The position numbers were made by a program, and so were the translations under genes. The notes under the pieces are model-generated. The model had not been told where the DNA came from. It saw only the letters and a program-made list of their open reading frames with translations, and did no database searches. A DNA stretch of 64,000 nt from JACDAN01 sp035776735 (GTDB taxonomy: Bacteria > Actinomycetota > Thermoleophilia > Gaiellales > Gaiellaceae): contig DASSSO010000021.1 in NCBI GenBank assembly GCA_035776735.1, forward strand, positions 51,715 to 115,714, given 5' to 3'. Below are positions 32,641-41,489 of this stretch, piece after piece. Numbering within the stretch: position 1 is the first letter of the stretch; each line of letters starts with the position of its first letter.

Positions 32641-33870
32641 ATGCAAGCCAAGGCTAACGCCCGCCCGCGGCGCCGCCCGGTCGCCCGCCACCCTGGCATC
32701 TACTACCGGCCGCGCCCGAGCGGCAAGGTTGCGCCGCCCTACGAGGTTCCCTACCTCGACTCGAGCGGCAAGCGCCGCTGGGCGGTCGTGCACGGAAGCC
32801 TCGACGACGCCGAGGCGAAGCGCGCGGAGCTGCGGCTGCGCCGCCGCCGCGGCGAGCGCATCGCGCCGATCCGCAAGACCTTCGAGGAGTACGCCTGGGA
32901 GTGGCTCGAGCGCCAATCGGTGCGCGAGCGCACCCGCGAGGTGCACAGCTGGGCGCTCCGCGAGCACCTGATCCCCTACTTCGGCCGCCGCCGGCTCGAC
33001 CAGATCACGGTCGACGAAGTCGCCGCCTTCATCGTCCATATGCGGCGCAAGGGGCTGCGCGGCTCGACGACCCTGACCGCGCTGCGGCCGCTCTCACGGA
33101 TCCTCGCCCATGCGGCACGGCGCGGCGCGATCCCGGTCAACCCCTGCAGCCAGCTCGAGCGCGGCGAGCGGCCCAAGCTCGACGACCAGCGGCCGAAGCG
33201 GATCCTCACCCTCGAGGAGATGCAGGCCGTCATCGTCTGCGCCGACTGCGAGCGGTACCGCTGCCTGCTCGAGCTGCTGATCAGCGCCGGGCTGCGGATC
33301 GGCGAGGCGCTCGGGCTCGCCGTCTGTGACCTCGACCGTGAGCACTCGCTGATCCGGGTCGAGTACCAGCTCGGACGCGACGGCACCAGGACGCCGCTCA
33401 AGACCGAGGAGTCTCGGCGGGCGATCGACATCCCACCCCGGCTGATGCACCGGCTGGACGAACTCGTCGCCGAGCGCGGCGCCGTGTTCGACCCGAACGC
33501 GCTCGTCTTCGCGAGCCGCAGCGGCAGCGGGATCGAGCGCAAGGTCGCGCGCGAGGCGCTCAAGCGGGCCGTCAGGACCGCAGCGATCGCGGCGCCCGAG
33601 CCGAGCCTGCACGACCTGCGCCACAGCCACGCCAGCATGCTGATCGCCCTCGACGTCTCGCTGGTCGACGTGCAGCGACGGCTCGGGCACCGCAAGCCCG
33701 ACACCACCCTGCGCGTCTACGCGCACCAGTGGAAGGAGCGCGAGGCGCGCCGCAGCCAGATCGGACAGCAACTGGGCCAGCTGTTCGAGGGGCGCAAGGG
33801 ACTGCCGGCGCCCGCCCCGGGCGAGACACGGCTCGCCCTCCCCTTGGCGAGCACGGGCCACCACGACTGA
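32641..33870 (+). CDS. int: Tyrosine recombinase (integrase)
   Basis: 409 aa. An SAM-like core-binding domain (about 78-170) precedes the catalytic domain with Arg in SAGLRIGEALGL, HDLRHSHAS near 322, LGHRKPDTTLRVYAH with the nucleophilic Tyr. The N-terminus is basic and arm-binding-like. It should integrate and excise the element. The ATG has GGAGGTATG-type spacing upstream. Confidence 0.9.
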   Translation: MQAKANARPRRRPVARHPGIYYRPRPSGKVAPPYEVPYLDSSGKRRWAVVHGSLDDAEAKRAELRLRRRRGERIAPIRKTFEEYAWEWLERQSVRERTREVHSWALREHLIPYFGRRRLDQITVDEVAAFIVHMRRKGLRGSTTLTALRPLSRILAHAARRGAIPVNPCSQLERGERPKLDDQRPKRILTLEEMQAVIVCADCERYRCLLELLISAGLRIGEALGLAVCDLDREHSLIRVEYQLGRDGTRTPLKTEESRRAIDIPPRLMHRLDELVAERGAVFDPNALVFASRSGSGIERKVAREALKRAVRTAAIAAPEPSLHDLRHSHASMLIALDVSLVDVQRRLGHRKPDTTLRVYAHQWKEREARRSQIGQQLGQLFEGRKGLPAPAPGETRLALPLASTGHHD

Positions 33871-33881
33871 AAGGAGGAGCA

Positions 33882-34127
33882 GTGACCGTTCAGGAACTGA
33901 TCGACGAACTCGAGTGCTGCGACGGCGAGGCGGAGGTCCGCTTCCTGGCGCAGCCCTCCTGGCCCTTCGAGTACACGATCGCAGCCGTCGTCGAGGGAAC
34001 CGACCAGCCGCCGGATCTGAGCGGCTACCGGGAAACGCCCGCCCCCCGCGTCCTGCTCGTCGAAGGCCGGCAGGCCTGCTACGGCGACCAGCGGCTGTTC
34101 GCGGCGAGCGGAGGCGGCGATGCCTGA
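33882..34127 (+). CDS. Small conserved element protein
   Basis: 81 aa, GTG start with AAGGAGGAG eight bases upstream, 11 bases after the integrase stop. TVQELIDELECCDGEAEVRFLAQPSWPFEYTIAAVVEG and VLLVEGRQACYGDQRLF match a small family seen in phages and mobile elements, function unknown. The following frame starts at an ATG that overlaps its end by eight bases. Confidence 0.7.
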   Translation: MTVQELIDELECCDGEAEVRFLAQPSWPFEYTIAAVVEGTDQPPDLSGYRETPAPRVLLVEGRQACYGDQRLFAASGGGDA

Positions 34128-34338
34128 CCGCCACGGCTTCAACCTACTCGGCGAGGCGGTGCGCTGCATCGACTGCGAGGCGGGCGGGCCGCTCTGGCGC
34201 TGGCCAGAGCGCAAGCGGCGCCGCCACGCGAGCAGGCACCGCCCCCTGGCTCGCAGGAGGGCGGGAGATCGTCGGCGGCAGCGGGTCCTCCTCGCCGCGC
34301 CGCCGACCGGAACCCACGAGGAGAAGGAGGCCATCACG

Positions 34339-34668
34339 ATGGCTAGGCAGAAAACGACGAAGGGCGAGCCCGCGCACCAGGTCGCGATCGACGTGCTCCG
34401 CCAGGCCGGCGAGCCGCTGCACGCGAAGGAGATAGCCAAGCGCGTGCTCGAGTCCGGCCGCAGCTCCGGCCTCAAGGGAAAGACGCCCGAGGCCACGATC
34501 TCGGCCATGCTCGCCGTCGGCTCCAAACCCGGCGGCCCGTTCAAGCGCATCGACAAGGGCACCTACATCCTCGCCGACGCCACGCCGCCGGCCGAGGACG
34601 CGCCCACCGACAAGCCGGAGGCGAAGCCGCGCTCGCGCAAGCGGCAGAAGGAGACGCCCGCCGCCTGA
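34339..34668 (+). CDS. HARE-HTH domain protein
   Basis: 109 aa from the ATG at 34339, chosen for its GAGAAGGAGG site. VAIDVLRQAGEPLHAKEIAKRVLESGRSSGLKGKTPEATISAMLAVG and FKRIDKGTYIL are the HARE-HTH winged helix; the C-terminal tail is Lys/Pro-rich. The frame is open back to an ATG at 34120 (overlapping the previous gene) and that extension includes CIDC and a basic stretch, so a longer 182-aa form or a separate small protein is possible. Confidence 0.75.
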   Translation: MARQKTTKGEPAHQVAIDVLRQAGEPLHAKEIAKRVLESGRSSGLKGKTPEATISAMLAVGSKPGGPFKRIDKGTYILADATPPAEDAPTDKPEAKPRSRKRQKETPAA

Positions 34669-34673
34669 CCGGC

Positions 34674-34688
34674 AGCCGAGTCTCGGCT
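34674..34688. repeat. 15-bp palindrome after the HARE-HTH gene
   Basis: AGCCGAG, one base, CTCGGCT, six bases after the gene's stop codon. It could act as a terminator hairpin without a T-tract or mark the right end of the element; I cannot decide between these. Confidence 0.4.
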
Positions 34689-34739
34689 TGGGCCGGCGAG
34701 GGCCAAGTTGAATTCGCCCTGCACGACTAAAGGAATCGA

Positions 34740-35246
34740 GTGCCGCGCGATTCCGCACGCCGTGGCTGTCGACGATCGTCATCGCGGGACTCGCGATCGT
34801 CTGGTACGTCCCGGTGAGCACACTCTCGGCGTACTTCTTCTACGACACGCTCTCGGCGCTGTCCTTGCAGATCGCCTTCTACTACGCTCTGACCGGCGTG
34901 GCCTGCGCCGTCTACTACCGCCGCGAGCTCCGGAAGTTTCGATTCGGAACTTCGTGTTCATCGGCGTGGCGCCCCTCACGGGCGCCGCGATCCTGGGCTT
35001 CCTCTTCGTCAGGTCGGCGATCGTCCTCTACGACCCGAGAACTCGTACACCGGCCAGTCCGTCCTGGGGATGGGCGTGCCGTTCGTCATCGGCATGGGGT
35101 TCCTGCTCCTCGGAGTAGTGCTTCTCGTCCTGTGGCGGCTACGAGGCAACGAGCGGTTCTTCGGCCGCCGTCCATTCGAGGCGGTCGACCCGGCGGTCCT
35201 CGTGGATGTCCCTCGCACGCCAACCAAGGAGGCCAACGATGCCTGA
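34740..35246 (+). pseudogene. 3' remnant of an APC-family amino acid permease
   Basis: Three frames must be joined: first FRTPWLSTIVIAGLAIVWYV to YYRRELRK, then from about 34940 SIRNFVFIGVAPLTGAAILGFLFVRSAIVLYDP, then from about 35038 NSYTGQSVLGMGVPFVIGMGFLLLGVVLLVLW to the TGA at 35244. Together they spell the last helices of an APC permease. The 5' two thirds are absent. Two frameshifts and truncation at the end of the integrated element show decay, possibly started by integration or excision. Confidence 0.75.
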
Positions 35247-35607
35247 GATCCTCACGCAGCACCCTGACGTGACCATCAGTGTTCTCCGAGGCGCCGGCGT
35301 ACGGTGTGGCGAGGGGGCGCCGCAGCAGATCCTGACCGCGTGTCCGCGAGAACGGTTCTGCTCGGCTCCGAGCGGGGAGATCTGCGTCTTCGGCCTGGGG
35401 GACGTGCACGCGATGACGCAGATCCGCCCCAGCGAGCTCGTCCGAGCCGCCACCACGCCGGCGGGGACGCCGCTCCCCGATCCGGAGACGGGGCTCGACC
35501 CCGGAGTCGTGGGGCTCGTCATCAGCGTCCTGCTGCTCGGCCTGATCCTCGGTGTGCTCGTGACGCGGATGGTGCAGCGCTCGGCAGCGAGGCGGGCGCG
35601 AACGTGA
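35239..35607 (+). CDS. Small single-pass membrane protein
   Basis: 122 aa, ATG with AAGGAGG upstream, overlapping the permease remnant's stop. The N-terminal part is soluble with several Cys (RCGEGAPQQILTACPRERFCSAPSGEICVFGL), then one helix near the C-terminus (GVVGLVISVLLLGLILGVLVTRMV). It looks intact despite the dead neighbour. Function unknown; the coupling suggests it once worked with the permease. Confidence 0.65.
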   Translation: MPEILTQHPDVTISVLRGAGVRCGEGAPQQILTACPRERFCSAPSGEICVFGLGDVHAMTQIRPSELVRAATTPAGTPLPDPETGLDPGVVGLVISVLLLGLILGVLVTRMVQRSAARRART

Positions 35608-35643
35608 CCTCGTAGCCCCCCCGCGGGACCTCGGCAGCGCCAG

Positions 35644-35880
35644 TCACTGACGAACGTCGCGCCGCTCGAGAGCGACCGCGGCGACGACTGCGAGCACCAC
35701 GGCCGCGGCGGCGAGCAGCGACCACCCGCCCCACAACGCGCCCTCGCGCAGGGGATTCCTTCCGAGCGCTTGGTAGAAGGGGGAGAGCGGCCGCACGGGC
35801 TCGAGGACGTCGACGAACTGACCGAGTCCGTCGACGAGCCACGCCAGCACGGCCAGGCCCGCCGCGCACGGCACCTGAAA
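35644..35880 (-). pseudogene. 3' remnant of an ABC-2 type transporter permease
   Basis: In the frame ending at 35644, residues AGLAVLAWLVDGLGQFVDVLEPVRPLSPFYQALG and GGWSLLAAAAVVLAVVAAVALERRDV match the end of ABC-2 permeases; no transporter-like sequence continues upstream of about 35880. It is therefore a truncated copy, the second broken transporter next to the element boundary. Confidence 0.6.
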
Positions 35881-35915
35881 GAGCGCTCCGGGCGACTCGA
35901 GGCAACAAATCGTCC

Positions 35916-36992
35916 TCAGCTCGGAGTCAGGGCGACCTTGACGACGCCGTCCTCCTGGTTGGCAAACATGTGGTATGCGTCCTCGATCTCGTCGAGCGAG
36001 AAGCGGTGCGTGATGAGGGGCGTGAGGTCGAGCCGGCCGTGGCGAACCAGCTCCATCAGCCGTCGCATCCGCTCCTTCCCGCCCGGGCAGAGAGTCGAGA
36101 GGATCTGCTTGTCGCCGATCCCGTACACGTACGACTCCAGAGGCACCTCGAGCTTGCCCGAGTAGACGCCGAGGCTCGAGACGATGCCTCCGGGGCGGGT
36201 CGCGTCCAGGCAGGCTTGGAACGTCTCCTGCTTGCCGAGCGCCTCGATCGCGACGTCGACGCCGCGGCCCCCGGTCAGGCGCTTGATCGCCGCGACCGGG
36301 TCCTCCTGCGTGAAGTCGATCACCTCGTCGGCGCCCATCTGCCGCGAGAGGTGCAACCGGCCCTCGATCGAGTCGACGCCGATGACGAGCGCGGCGCCCA
36401 TGAGCCGGGCGCCGGCGGTCGCGCAGAGCCCGATCGGCCCCTGGGCGAACACGGCGACGCTCTGGCCGATGCCGACCTGCGCGCGCTCCGCGGCCGAGAT
36501 GCCGGTCGAGGCGATGTCGGCGAGGAGGACGCACTGCTCGTCGGTGAGGTCGTCCGGGATCTTGGCGAGGTTCGCCTGCGCGTAGGGGACGCGGAAGTAC
36601 TCGGCCTGCACGCCGTCGATGGCGTTGCCGAGCCGCCAGGCGCCGATCATGCGCCACTCGTCCTCGTGGCCGGAGCACTGCGCCTCGTTGTGCGACTGGC
36701 AGAAGAAGCACGTGCCGCAGGGGGTGACGGCGCCGACGAGGACGCGCTCGCCCACCTCGTAGCCGACCACGGCCTCGCCGAGCTCGTGGATGACGCCCAC
36801 CGGCTCGTGCCCGACGATGCGGCCCTGCTCGACCGGGTACTCCTCGCGCCAGATGTGGACGTCGGTCCCGCAGATCGTCGTCAGCGTGACCTTCACGATC
36901 GCGTCCGTCGGCCCGCACACCGGCAGCGGCCTCTCGCGCAGGACGATCTGCTCGTGACCCTCGAAAACTGCTGCTCGCATGGCCTGGCTCAT
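35916..36992 (-). CDS. Zinc-dependent alcohol dehydrogenase
   Basis: 358 aa from the ATG at 36990-36992 with GAGGAGGG upstream. Medium-chain dehydrogenase: catalytic zinc site in TTICGTDVHIW and GHEPVG, structural zinc cysteines in CGTCFFCQSHNEAQC, NAD(P) site AQGPIGLCA. It likely oxidises or reduces a short alcohol or related substrate. The upstream block at 37069-37137 is shared with the second dehydrogenase gene. Confidence 0.88.
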   Translation of the reverse strand: MSQAMRAAVFEGHEQIVLRERPLPVCGPTDAIVKVTLTTICGTDVHIWREEYPVEQGRIVGHEPVGVIHELGEAVVGYEVGERVLVGAVTPCGTCFFCQSHNEAQCSGHEDEWRMIGAWRLGNAIDGVQAEYFRVPYAQANLAKIPDDLTDEQCVLLADIASTGISAAERAQVGIGQSVAVFAQGPIGLCATAGARLMGAALVIGVDSIEGRLHLSRQMGADEVIDFTQEDPVAAIKRLTGGRGVDVAIEALGKQETFQACLDATRPGGIVSSLGVYSGKLEVPLESYVYGIGDKQILSTLCPGGKERMRRLMELVRHGRLDLTPLITHRFSLDEIEDAYHMFANQEDGVVKVALTPS

Positions 36993-37355
36993 GGCGATTC
37001 CCTCCTCGCGCCCCCTTCCGATGTCGGTACGAGGGCACTCTCTCTGCGGTCGTCGAGCGATGTCTCCGCGAAGGTAGCGCCCTGCGCGCGGATCCGAATC
37101 CGTGGGTATCCGCGCGGTCGCACACGGGAGACTACGCCGATCGCGAACAGGGCGTAGCCCACCGCAGACCAGCGGCCCTCCGGCCAACCCTCCGCATCGG
37201 ATCGTGGGTCCCGAAGGCCAGCCACTCCGTTGCTCGGCGGCGGCTTCATCGCCATCCCAGGCGAGCCTCCCGTAGTCCTCCGCAGCGCCGATCGGTGGTC
37301 TTCCCCGATGCGACATGGCTTCTGGCGCGAGACTCTTCTTCACGAGGTGATTGGT
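36993..37355. other. Intergenic region with regulatory block
   Basis: No gene was recognised in these 363 bases. They separate the dehydrogenase (-) from the DUF1918 gene (+) and hold the conserved block at 37069-37137. A frame from 37230 joins the DUF1918 gene but lacks protein character before 37356. Confidence 0.5.
37069..37137 (-). promoter_or_regulatory. Conserved 69-bp upstream block, dehydrogenase 1
   Basis: Read toward the dehydrogenase: GCGTAGTCTCCCG, 18 bases, CCCACGGATTCGGATCCGCG, and GCGCTACCTTCG at the end, where TACCTT is a -10 candidate. The centre is an inverted repeat CGGAT-N4-ATCCG. Both ends and the overall length match the block at 42619-42687 exactly. Confidence 0.65.
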
Positions 37356-37598
37356 ATGCAGGCTTCTCCCGGTGACCGGCTCGTCATTCGCGGCCACCGC
37401 GTCGGCGACCGAGAGCGAGATGGGGAGATCCTCGAGGTTCTCGGCAAGGACGGGGGTCCGCCGTACGTCGTTCGCTGGAGCGACGACGGCCACGTGAGCA
37501 GGATCCACCCGAGCTCCGACGCCTACGTCGAGCACTTCGAGCGCCCGAGGAAGCGCCGGGCCGCCGCCAACGGGACCGGGCGACGAAAGGAAGGGTGA
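37356..37598 (+). CDS. DUF1918 family protein
   Basis: 80 aa from the ATG at 37356 with GAGGTG upstream. ASPGDRLVIRGHRVGDRERDGEILEVLGKDGGPPYVVRWSDDGH is the DUF1918 SH3-like fold. The tail is basic. Function of the family is unknown; it is common beside actinobacterial stress genes. Four bases separate it from the CBS gene, so they are probably co-transcribed. Confidence 0.85.
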   Translation: MQASPGDRLVIRGHRVGDRERDGEILEVLGKDGGPPYVVRWSDDGHVSRIHPSSDAYVEHFERPRKRRAAANGTGRRKEG

Positions 37599-37602
37599 GG
37601 CA

Positions 37603-38229
37603 GTGAAGGTCAGGGAGCTGATGTACAAAGACGTGATCGCGGTCGCACCCGAGACCACGTTGAAAGAGGTAGCGTCGCTGCTCGTCGAGCACCGCATCTC
37701 CGGAGTGCCCGTCGTCGACGAGAGCCGGCGCGTTCTCGGCGTCGTCTCCGAGGCCGACATCGTCCTCCAGGAACAGGCGACGAGGCCCGGGTCGAGGCTC
37801 CTGGACTGGCTCCTCGGCGGCGGGATGTTCGATCGCGGCAAGCTCGCAGCGCGCACGGCTGAAGAGGCGATGAGCTCGCCGCCGATCACGATAGGCGCCG
37901 AGAAGGAGGTGTTCCAGGCTGCCCGCCTGATGACCGAGCAGGAGATCAAGCGTCTTCCCGTGGTCGACGCCGAGGGAACGCTCGTCGGCATCGTGACGCG
38001 AAGCGACCTCGTCAGGGCGTTCGCGCGCCCGGACGACGAACTCGCTCGCGAGATCGAAGATCTCATGCACCGTACGCTCCTCATCGTGGACGAAGACGTG
38101 CAGATCGACGTCCGCGAAGGAGCGGTTCACCTCGCGGGCGAGCTCGAGCGACGGTCCGACGCCGAGCTGCTCTCACGCATCGCCGCGCGCATCCCGGGCG
38201 TCGTGAGCGTCGAGTCGACGCTGCGCTGA
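37603..38229 (+). CDS. CBS pair plus BON domain protein
   Basis: 208 aa, GTG start. Two CBS domains (about 7-62 and 88-142: ISGVPVVDESRRVLGVVSEADIV, IKRLPVVDAEGTLVGIVTRSDLV) and a C-terminal BON domain (VQIDVREGAVHLAGELERRSDAELLSRIAARIPGVVSVESTL). CBS pairs bind adenine nucleotides as energy sensors, and BON domains often bind membranes. Related proteins are induced in hypoxia or dormancy. Confidence 0.88.
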   Translation: MKVRELMYKDVIAVAPETTLKEVASLLVEHRISGVPVVDESRRVLGVVSEADIVLQEQATRPGSRLLDWLLGGGMFDRGKLAARTAEEAMSSPPITIGAEKEVFQAARLMTEQEIKRLPVVDAEGTLVGIVTRSDLVRAFARPDDELAREIEDLMHRTLLIVDEDVQIDVREGAVHLAGELERRSDAELLSRIAARIPGVVSVESTLR

Positions 38230-38323
38230 GATGGGACGACAGCAAGGCCTCGCTCGAGAGCGACCCGCGCATCCCGATCGCGCCTCGGCGGAGGTAGGCA
38301 GGCCGGGCGTGCGGGTCCGGCAG

Positions 38324-38716
38324 ATGACGGGGATGGGCGGGCGACGCGAGCGGGGCCATGAAGCATCGCCGCTGACGGGACGCGTCCCGGCGGGCCTCGT
38401 CAGCGCGGTCGCGATCGTCCTGCTCGGCATGCTCGCGGCGATTCTCGTGCTGATCGCCCTCCCACGGGCGTTCGGCATCGAGTGGGCGTGCGTCGGCGAG
38501 ACAGGCGTGCAGAGGACAGCCGGCGACGCGTACGTCGAGGCATTCGCGGTCCTTGGAACGATCGGCTGACTAGGTGTCTTCGTCGGGGCGATCTACGCCA
38601 GCATCGCCGAGCGGTGGGGTCTCGTCCTGCTCCTTCCGGCGCTCTGGTTCGTGGCCCTGATCACCTCCGCACTCGTCGCCGCGGCCGTGGTCGGTCCTGC
38701 GCCCTGCCCGTCCTGA
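38324..38716 (+). pseudogene. Small membrane protein interrupted by in-frame TGA
   Basis: From an ATG at 38324 the frame gives a membrane helix (GLVSAVAIVLLGMLAAILVLIALPRAF), runs to a TGA at 38567 after VLGTIG, and then continues in the same frame as LGVFVGAIYASIAERWGLVLLLPALWFVALITSALVAAA to a TGA at 38714. Both parts are membrane-like and belong together. The stop could replace Trp (TGG), so it is either a recent nonsense mutation or a readthrough site. The exact start is uncertain (38231 is also open). Confidence 0.6.
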
Positions 38717-38785
38717 GGCCTGGGCCGCCAGCGCAGCCGTCGCGAGACTGCTCCGCGTGGAGGGAGAGCGACCGCGGCGACGTTG

Positions 38786-41464
38786 TCACCAGGTCTTGAT
38801 CCGTGCCACGGGCTCGAGGTGCCGGACGCGGACGCGGGCGTCCACGACGACGCAGCCGTCCGGGCGCGCGATGACGGGGTTGAGATCGAGCTCCGCGACC
38901 GCGGGGAGGTCCTCGCCGAGGCGCGCGAGGCGGTGGACGAGGTCGACGAGCGACGCGGTGTCCGCCGCCGGCGCCCCTCGGAAACCGCGCACGAGGCGTC
39001 CCGACTTGCCACCGAGGACGAGCTCCTCGGCGTCCCTGTCGGTCATCGGCGCGATCCGGAACCCGGCCTCGCCGATCAGCTCGGCGAGCACTCCTCCGGG
39101 CCCGAACGCGACGAGCGGGCCGAACACCGGATCCTGGACGAGGCCGGCGAGGAGCTCGGCGCTCCCGCGAACCATCGGTTGGACGAGGACGGGGGAGCCG
39201 AGGCGCTCGACTGCCGCGCGAACCTCGGCCTCGTCGCCGAGATCGAGCGCGATCCCGCCCAGCTCCGTCTTGTGAGCTCCGGCCGTCGCCGTCTTGACGG
39301 CGACCGGGAAGCCGAGCTCGCTGGCCGCGGTCTCGGCCTCGTCCACATCGCGCGCGATCCGCTCCTCGACCAGGGGGAGGCCGTATGCGAGGAGCAGCTC
39401 GCGCGCGGCCGCGGAGTCGAGCCAGACGTCCTCGCCGCGCTCGAGCGCGGCGTCGACGACGCTCTCGGCCGCCTCGCGATCGATCCCCGAGACGGCAGGC
39501 GTCGTGCCGTGCGGTCGATGGAGCCACTCGGCTCGCTCCGCGGCGCGGCCGAGCGCGCGCGCCGCCGACTCGGGGTAGGCGAACGCCGCGACGTGAGCTC
39601 CGCTCCCGCGAAGCGGCTGAGGTATCCCTGCCGCCGCCATCACGACGGCGAGCACCGGCTTGTCGGAGACGGCGTCCGCGACGATCCGGTCGACGGCGGC
39701 GGCGACCTCGGCGGCCGAAGCGGTCACGGTGGGCACGAAGAGGACGATGAGCGCATCGACCTGCGGATCGGCGAGCACGAGCGGGAGCACCTCCGCGTAG
39801 GTGCCGACCGTCGCCGCGCCGAGCATGTCGATCGGATTGGCCAGGCTCGCCTCGACCGGAAGGAGCGGCGCGAGCTTGGCCCGGGTCTCGTCCGTCAGCG
39901 CGGGCAGCTCCAGCCCGGCCGCGTCGCAGGCGTCGGCGCAGAGGATCCCCAGCCCGCCTGCGTTCGTGAGCACTGCGACCCTGCGACCTTTGGGCTCGGG
40001 CTGGCTCGAGAGCAACGCCGCCACGTCGATCAGCTCCTCGAGCGAGGTCGCGCGAATCACGCCGGCCTGGCGGAAGAGCGCATCGACGGCTGCGTCCGAT
40101 CCCGCGAGCGCAGCGGTATGCGAGCTCGCCGCGCGCTGGCCAGGAGACGTCGTTCCGCTCTTCAAGGCCACGATCGGCTTGCGCCTGGCGACCCTGCGGG
40201 CGATCTGCCCGAAGCGCCGCGGGTTCCCGAAGGACTCGAGATACAGAAGAACGACGCTGGTGGACGGATCGTCCTCCCACCACTCGAGCAGGTCGTTGGA
40301 CGAGACGTCGGCCTTGTTCCCGATCGAGACGAACGACGAGAGCCCGAGGCCGCGCGCCTCGGCAGCTTCGAGGTACGCCACGCCGAGCGCGCCGCTCTGA
40401 GAGGAGAAGGCGATGTTCCCGGCCTGCGCGAAGCTGGCCGCGAAGGTGGCATTGAGGCTCGGGCCGGCGACTGCGATACCGAGGCAGTTCGGCCCGATGA
40501 GCCTCGCGCCGTGTGCCCGGACGAGCGCCAGCAGCTCATCTTGGCGCTCGGCGCCTGCGCTCCCGACCTCCGCGAAACCGGCCGAGATGACCACGAGCGC
40601 GCGTACCCCTGCCTCGAGCGCCCGCTCTGCCGCCTCGAGCACGCCTGCGGCGGGCAGGGCGATCACCGCGACGTCGACCGGCTCCGGGATCTCCGCGATC
40701 GAGCGGTACGCCCGCACGCCGGCCACGGGTTCGCCCTCGCGGTTCACGGGGTACGCGACCCCCGCGAAGTCTCCCGCCAGGATGTTCCGAAAGAGCTCGC
40801 CGCCGATCGAGCCGCGACGCCGCGAGGCGCCGAGCACCGCGACGCCGCGCGGCTCGAAGAACGGCCGGAGCGACGTCGTGACGGCGGCATGGTCGCGCTC
40901 CTCGACGCGCTTGTCGTACCTCGCTGTCGCGGTAATCGGGAACTGCACCTCGACCTCGCCGCCCTTGAGCTCGCGGGTCAGCTCGAAGCCGACGGCCTCG
41001 AAGACGCCGAGCATGTTCGAGTTGTCCGCCATCACCTCGGCCACGAAGCGCTCGATCCCGACGTCGGCTGCGCGCCTCGCGAGCTGCTCCAGCAGCCGCG
41101 TGCCGATACCGCGTCGCTGGTGCTCGTCGGCGACCGTGAAGGCTGCCTCGGCGAGCGCGCGGTCGCGTAGGCGAGTGTAGTTGCCGAGCGCGACGACACG
41201 CTCCTCGCCGTCTTCCGCGAGCGTTCCCAGAAGAACGCCGCGCTCGTCCCAGTCCGCCTCGAGGAACGGCTCGACGAGCTGCGGGCTCACCGAGGGGAAG
41301 CCGTGGAAGCGCAGATACAGGCTGCGCTCGGAGAGGCGCTGAAAGAACTCGAGGAGCGCCTCGTCGTCCTCCCTCCGGGGCGGCCGCAACCTCAGCGTGC
41401 CGCCGTCCCGGAGGATGACGTCGACAGGTTCGCCCGCTACAGCCGCCACTGCGCGGTCGAGCAT
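38786..41464 (-). CDS. GNAT acetyltransferase fused to ADP-forming acyl-CoA synthetase
   Basis: 892 aa. An N-terminal GNAT domain (about 18-180: ADEHQRRGIGTRLLEQL) precedes a CoA-binding domain (RGVAVLGASRRRGSIGGELFRNIL), a succinyl-CoA-ligase-like domain with SSHTAALAG (phospho-His), and an ATP-grasp domain (about 675-890). This order is that of actinobacterial Pat-like enzymes in which the synthetase part senses metabolites and the GNAT part acetylates acetyl-CoA synthetase and other proteins. Acyl-CoA synthetase activity itself is the alternative. Confidence 0.85.
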   Translation of the reverse strand: MLDRAVAAVAGEPVDVILRDGGTLRLRPPRREDDEALLEFFQRLSERSLYLRFHGFPSVSPQLVEPFLEADWDERGVLLGTLAEDGEERVVALGNYTRLRDRALAEAAFTVADEHQRRGIGTRLLEQLARRAADVGIERFVAEVMADNSNMLGVFEAVGFELTRELKGGEVEVQFPITATARYDKRVEERDHAAVTTSLRPFFEPRGVAVLGASRRRGSIGGELFRNILAGDFAGVAYPVNREGEPVAGVRAYRSIAEIPEPVDVAVIALPAAGVLEAAERALEAGVRALVVISAGFAEVGSAGAERQDELLALVRAHGARLIGPNCLGIAVAGPSLNATFAASFAQAGNIAFSSQSGALGVAYLEAAEARGLGLSSFVSIGNKADVSSNDLLEWWEDDPSTSVVLLYLESFGNPRRFGQIARRVARRKPIVALKSGTTSPGQRAASSHTAALAGSDAAVDALFRQAGVIRATSLEELIDVAALLSSQPEPKGRRVAVLTNAGGLGILCADACDAAGLELPALTDETRAKLAPLLPVEASLANPIDMLGAATVGTYAEVLPLVLADPQVDALIVLFVPTVTASAAEVAAAVDRIVADAVSDKPVLAVVMAAAGIPQPLRGSGAHVAAFAYPESAARALGRAAERAEWLHRPHGTTPAVSGIDREAAESVVDAALERGEDVWLDSAAARELLLAYGLPLVEERIARDVDEAETAASELGFPVAVKTATAGAHKTELGGIALDLGDEAEVRAAVERLGSPVLVQPMVRGSAELLAGLVQDPVFGPLVAFGPGGVLAELIGEAGFRIAPMTDRDAEELVLGGKSGRLVRGFRGAPAADTASLVDLVHRLARLGEDLPAVAELDLNPVIARPDGCVVVDARVRVRHLEPVARIKTW

Positions 41465-41489
41465 GACACGGTCAGCTCGCCGGCTCGCG

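Noticed and set aside
35644..37125. 493-codon minus-strand frame as one gene
   Set aside because: Most of it is a shifted-frame shadow of the dehydrogenase; only the last 78 codons have protein character, and those are annotated as a transporter remnant.
38783..41170. 795-codon open frame on the plus strand
   Set aside because: It is the antisense shadow of the GNAT/acyl-CoA synthetase gene; composition is Arg/Glu/His-rich without any domain, as expected from GC-rich codon bias.
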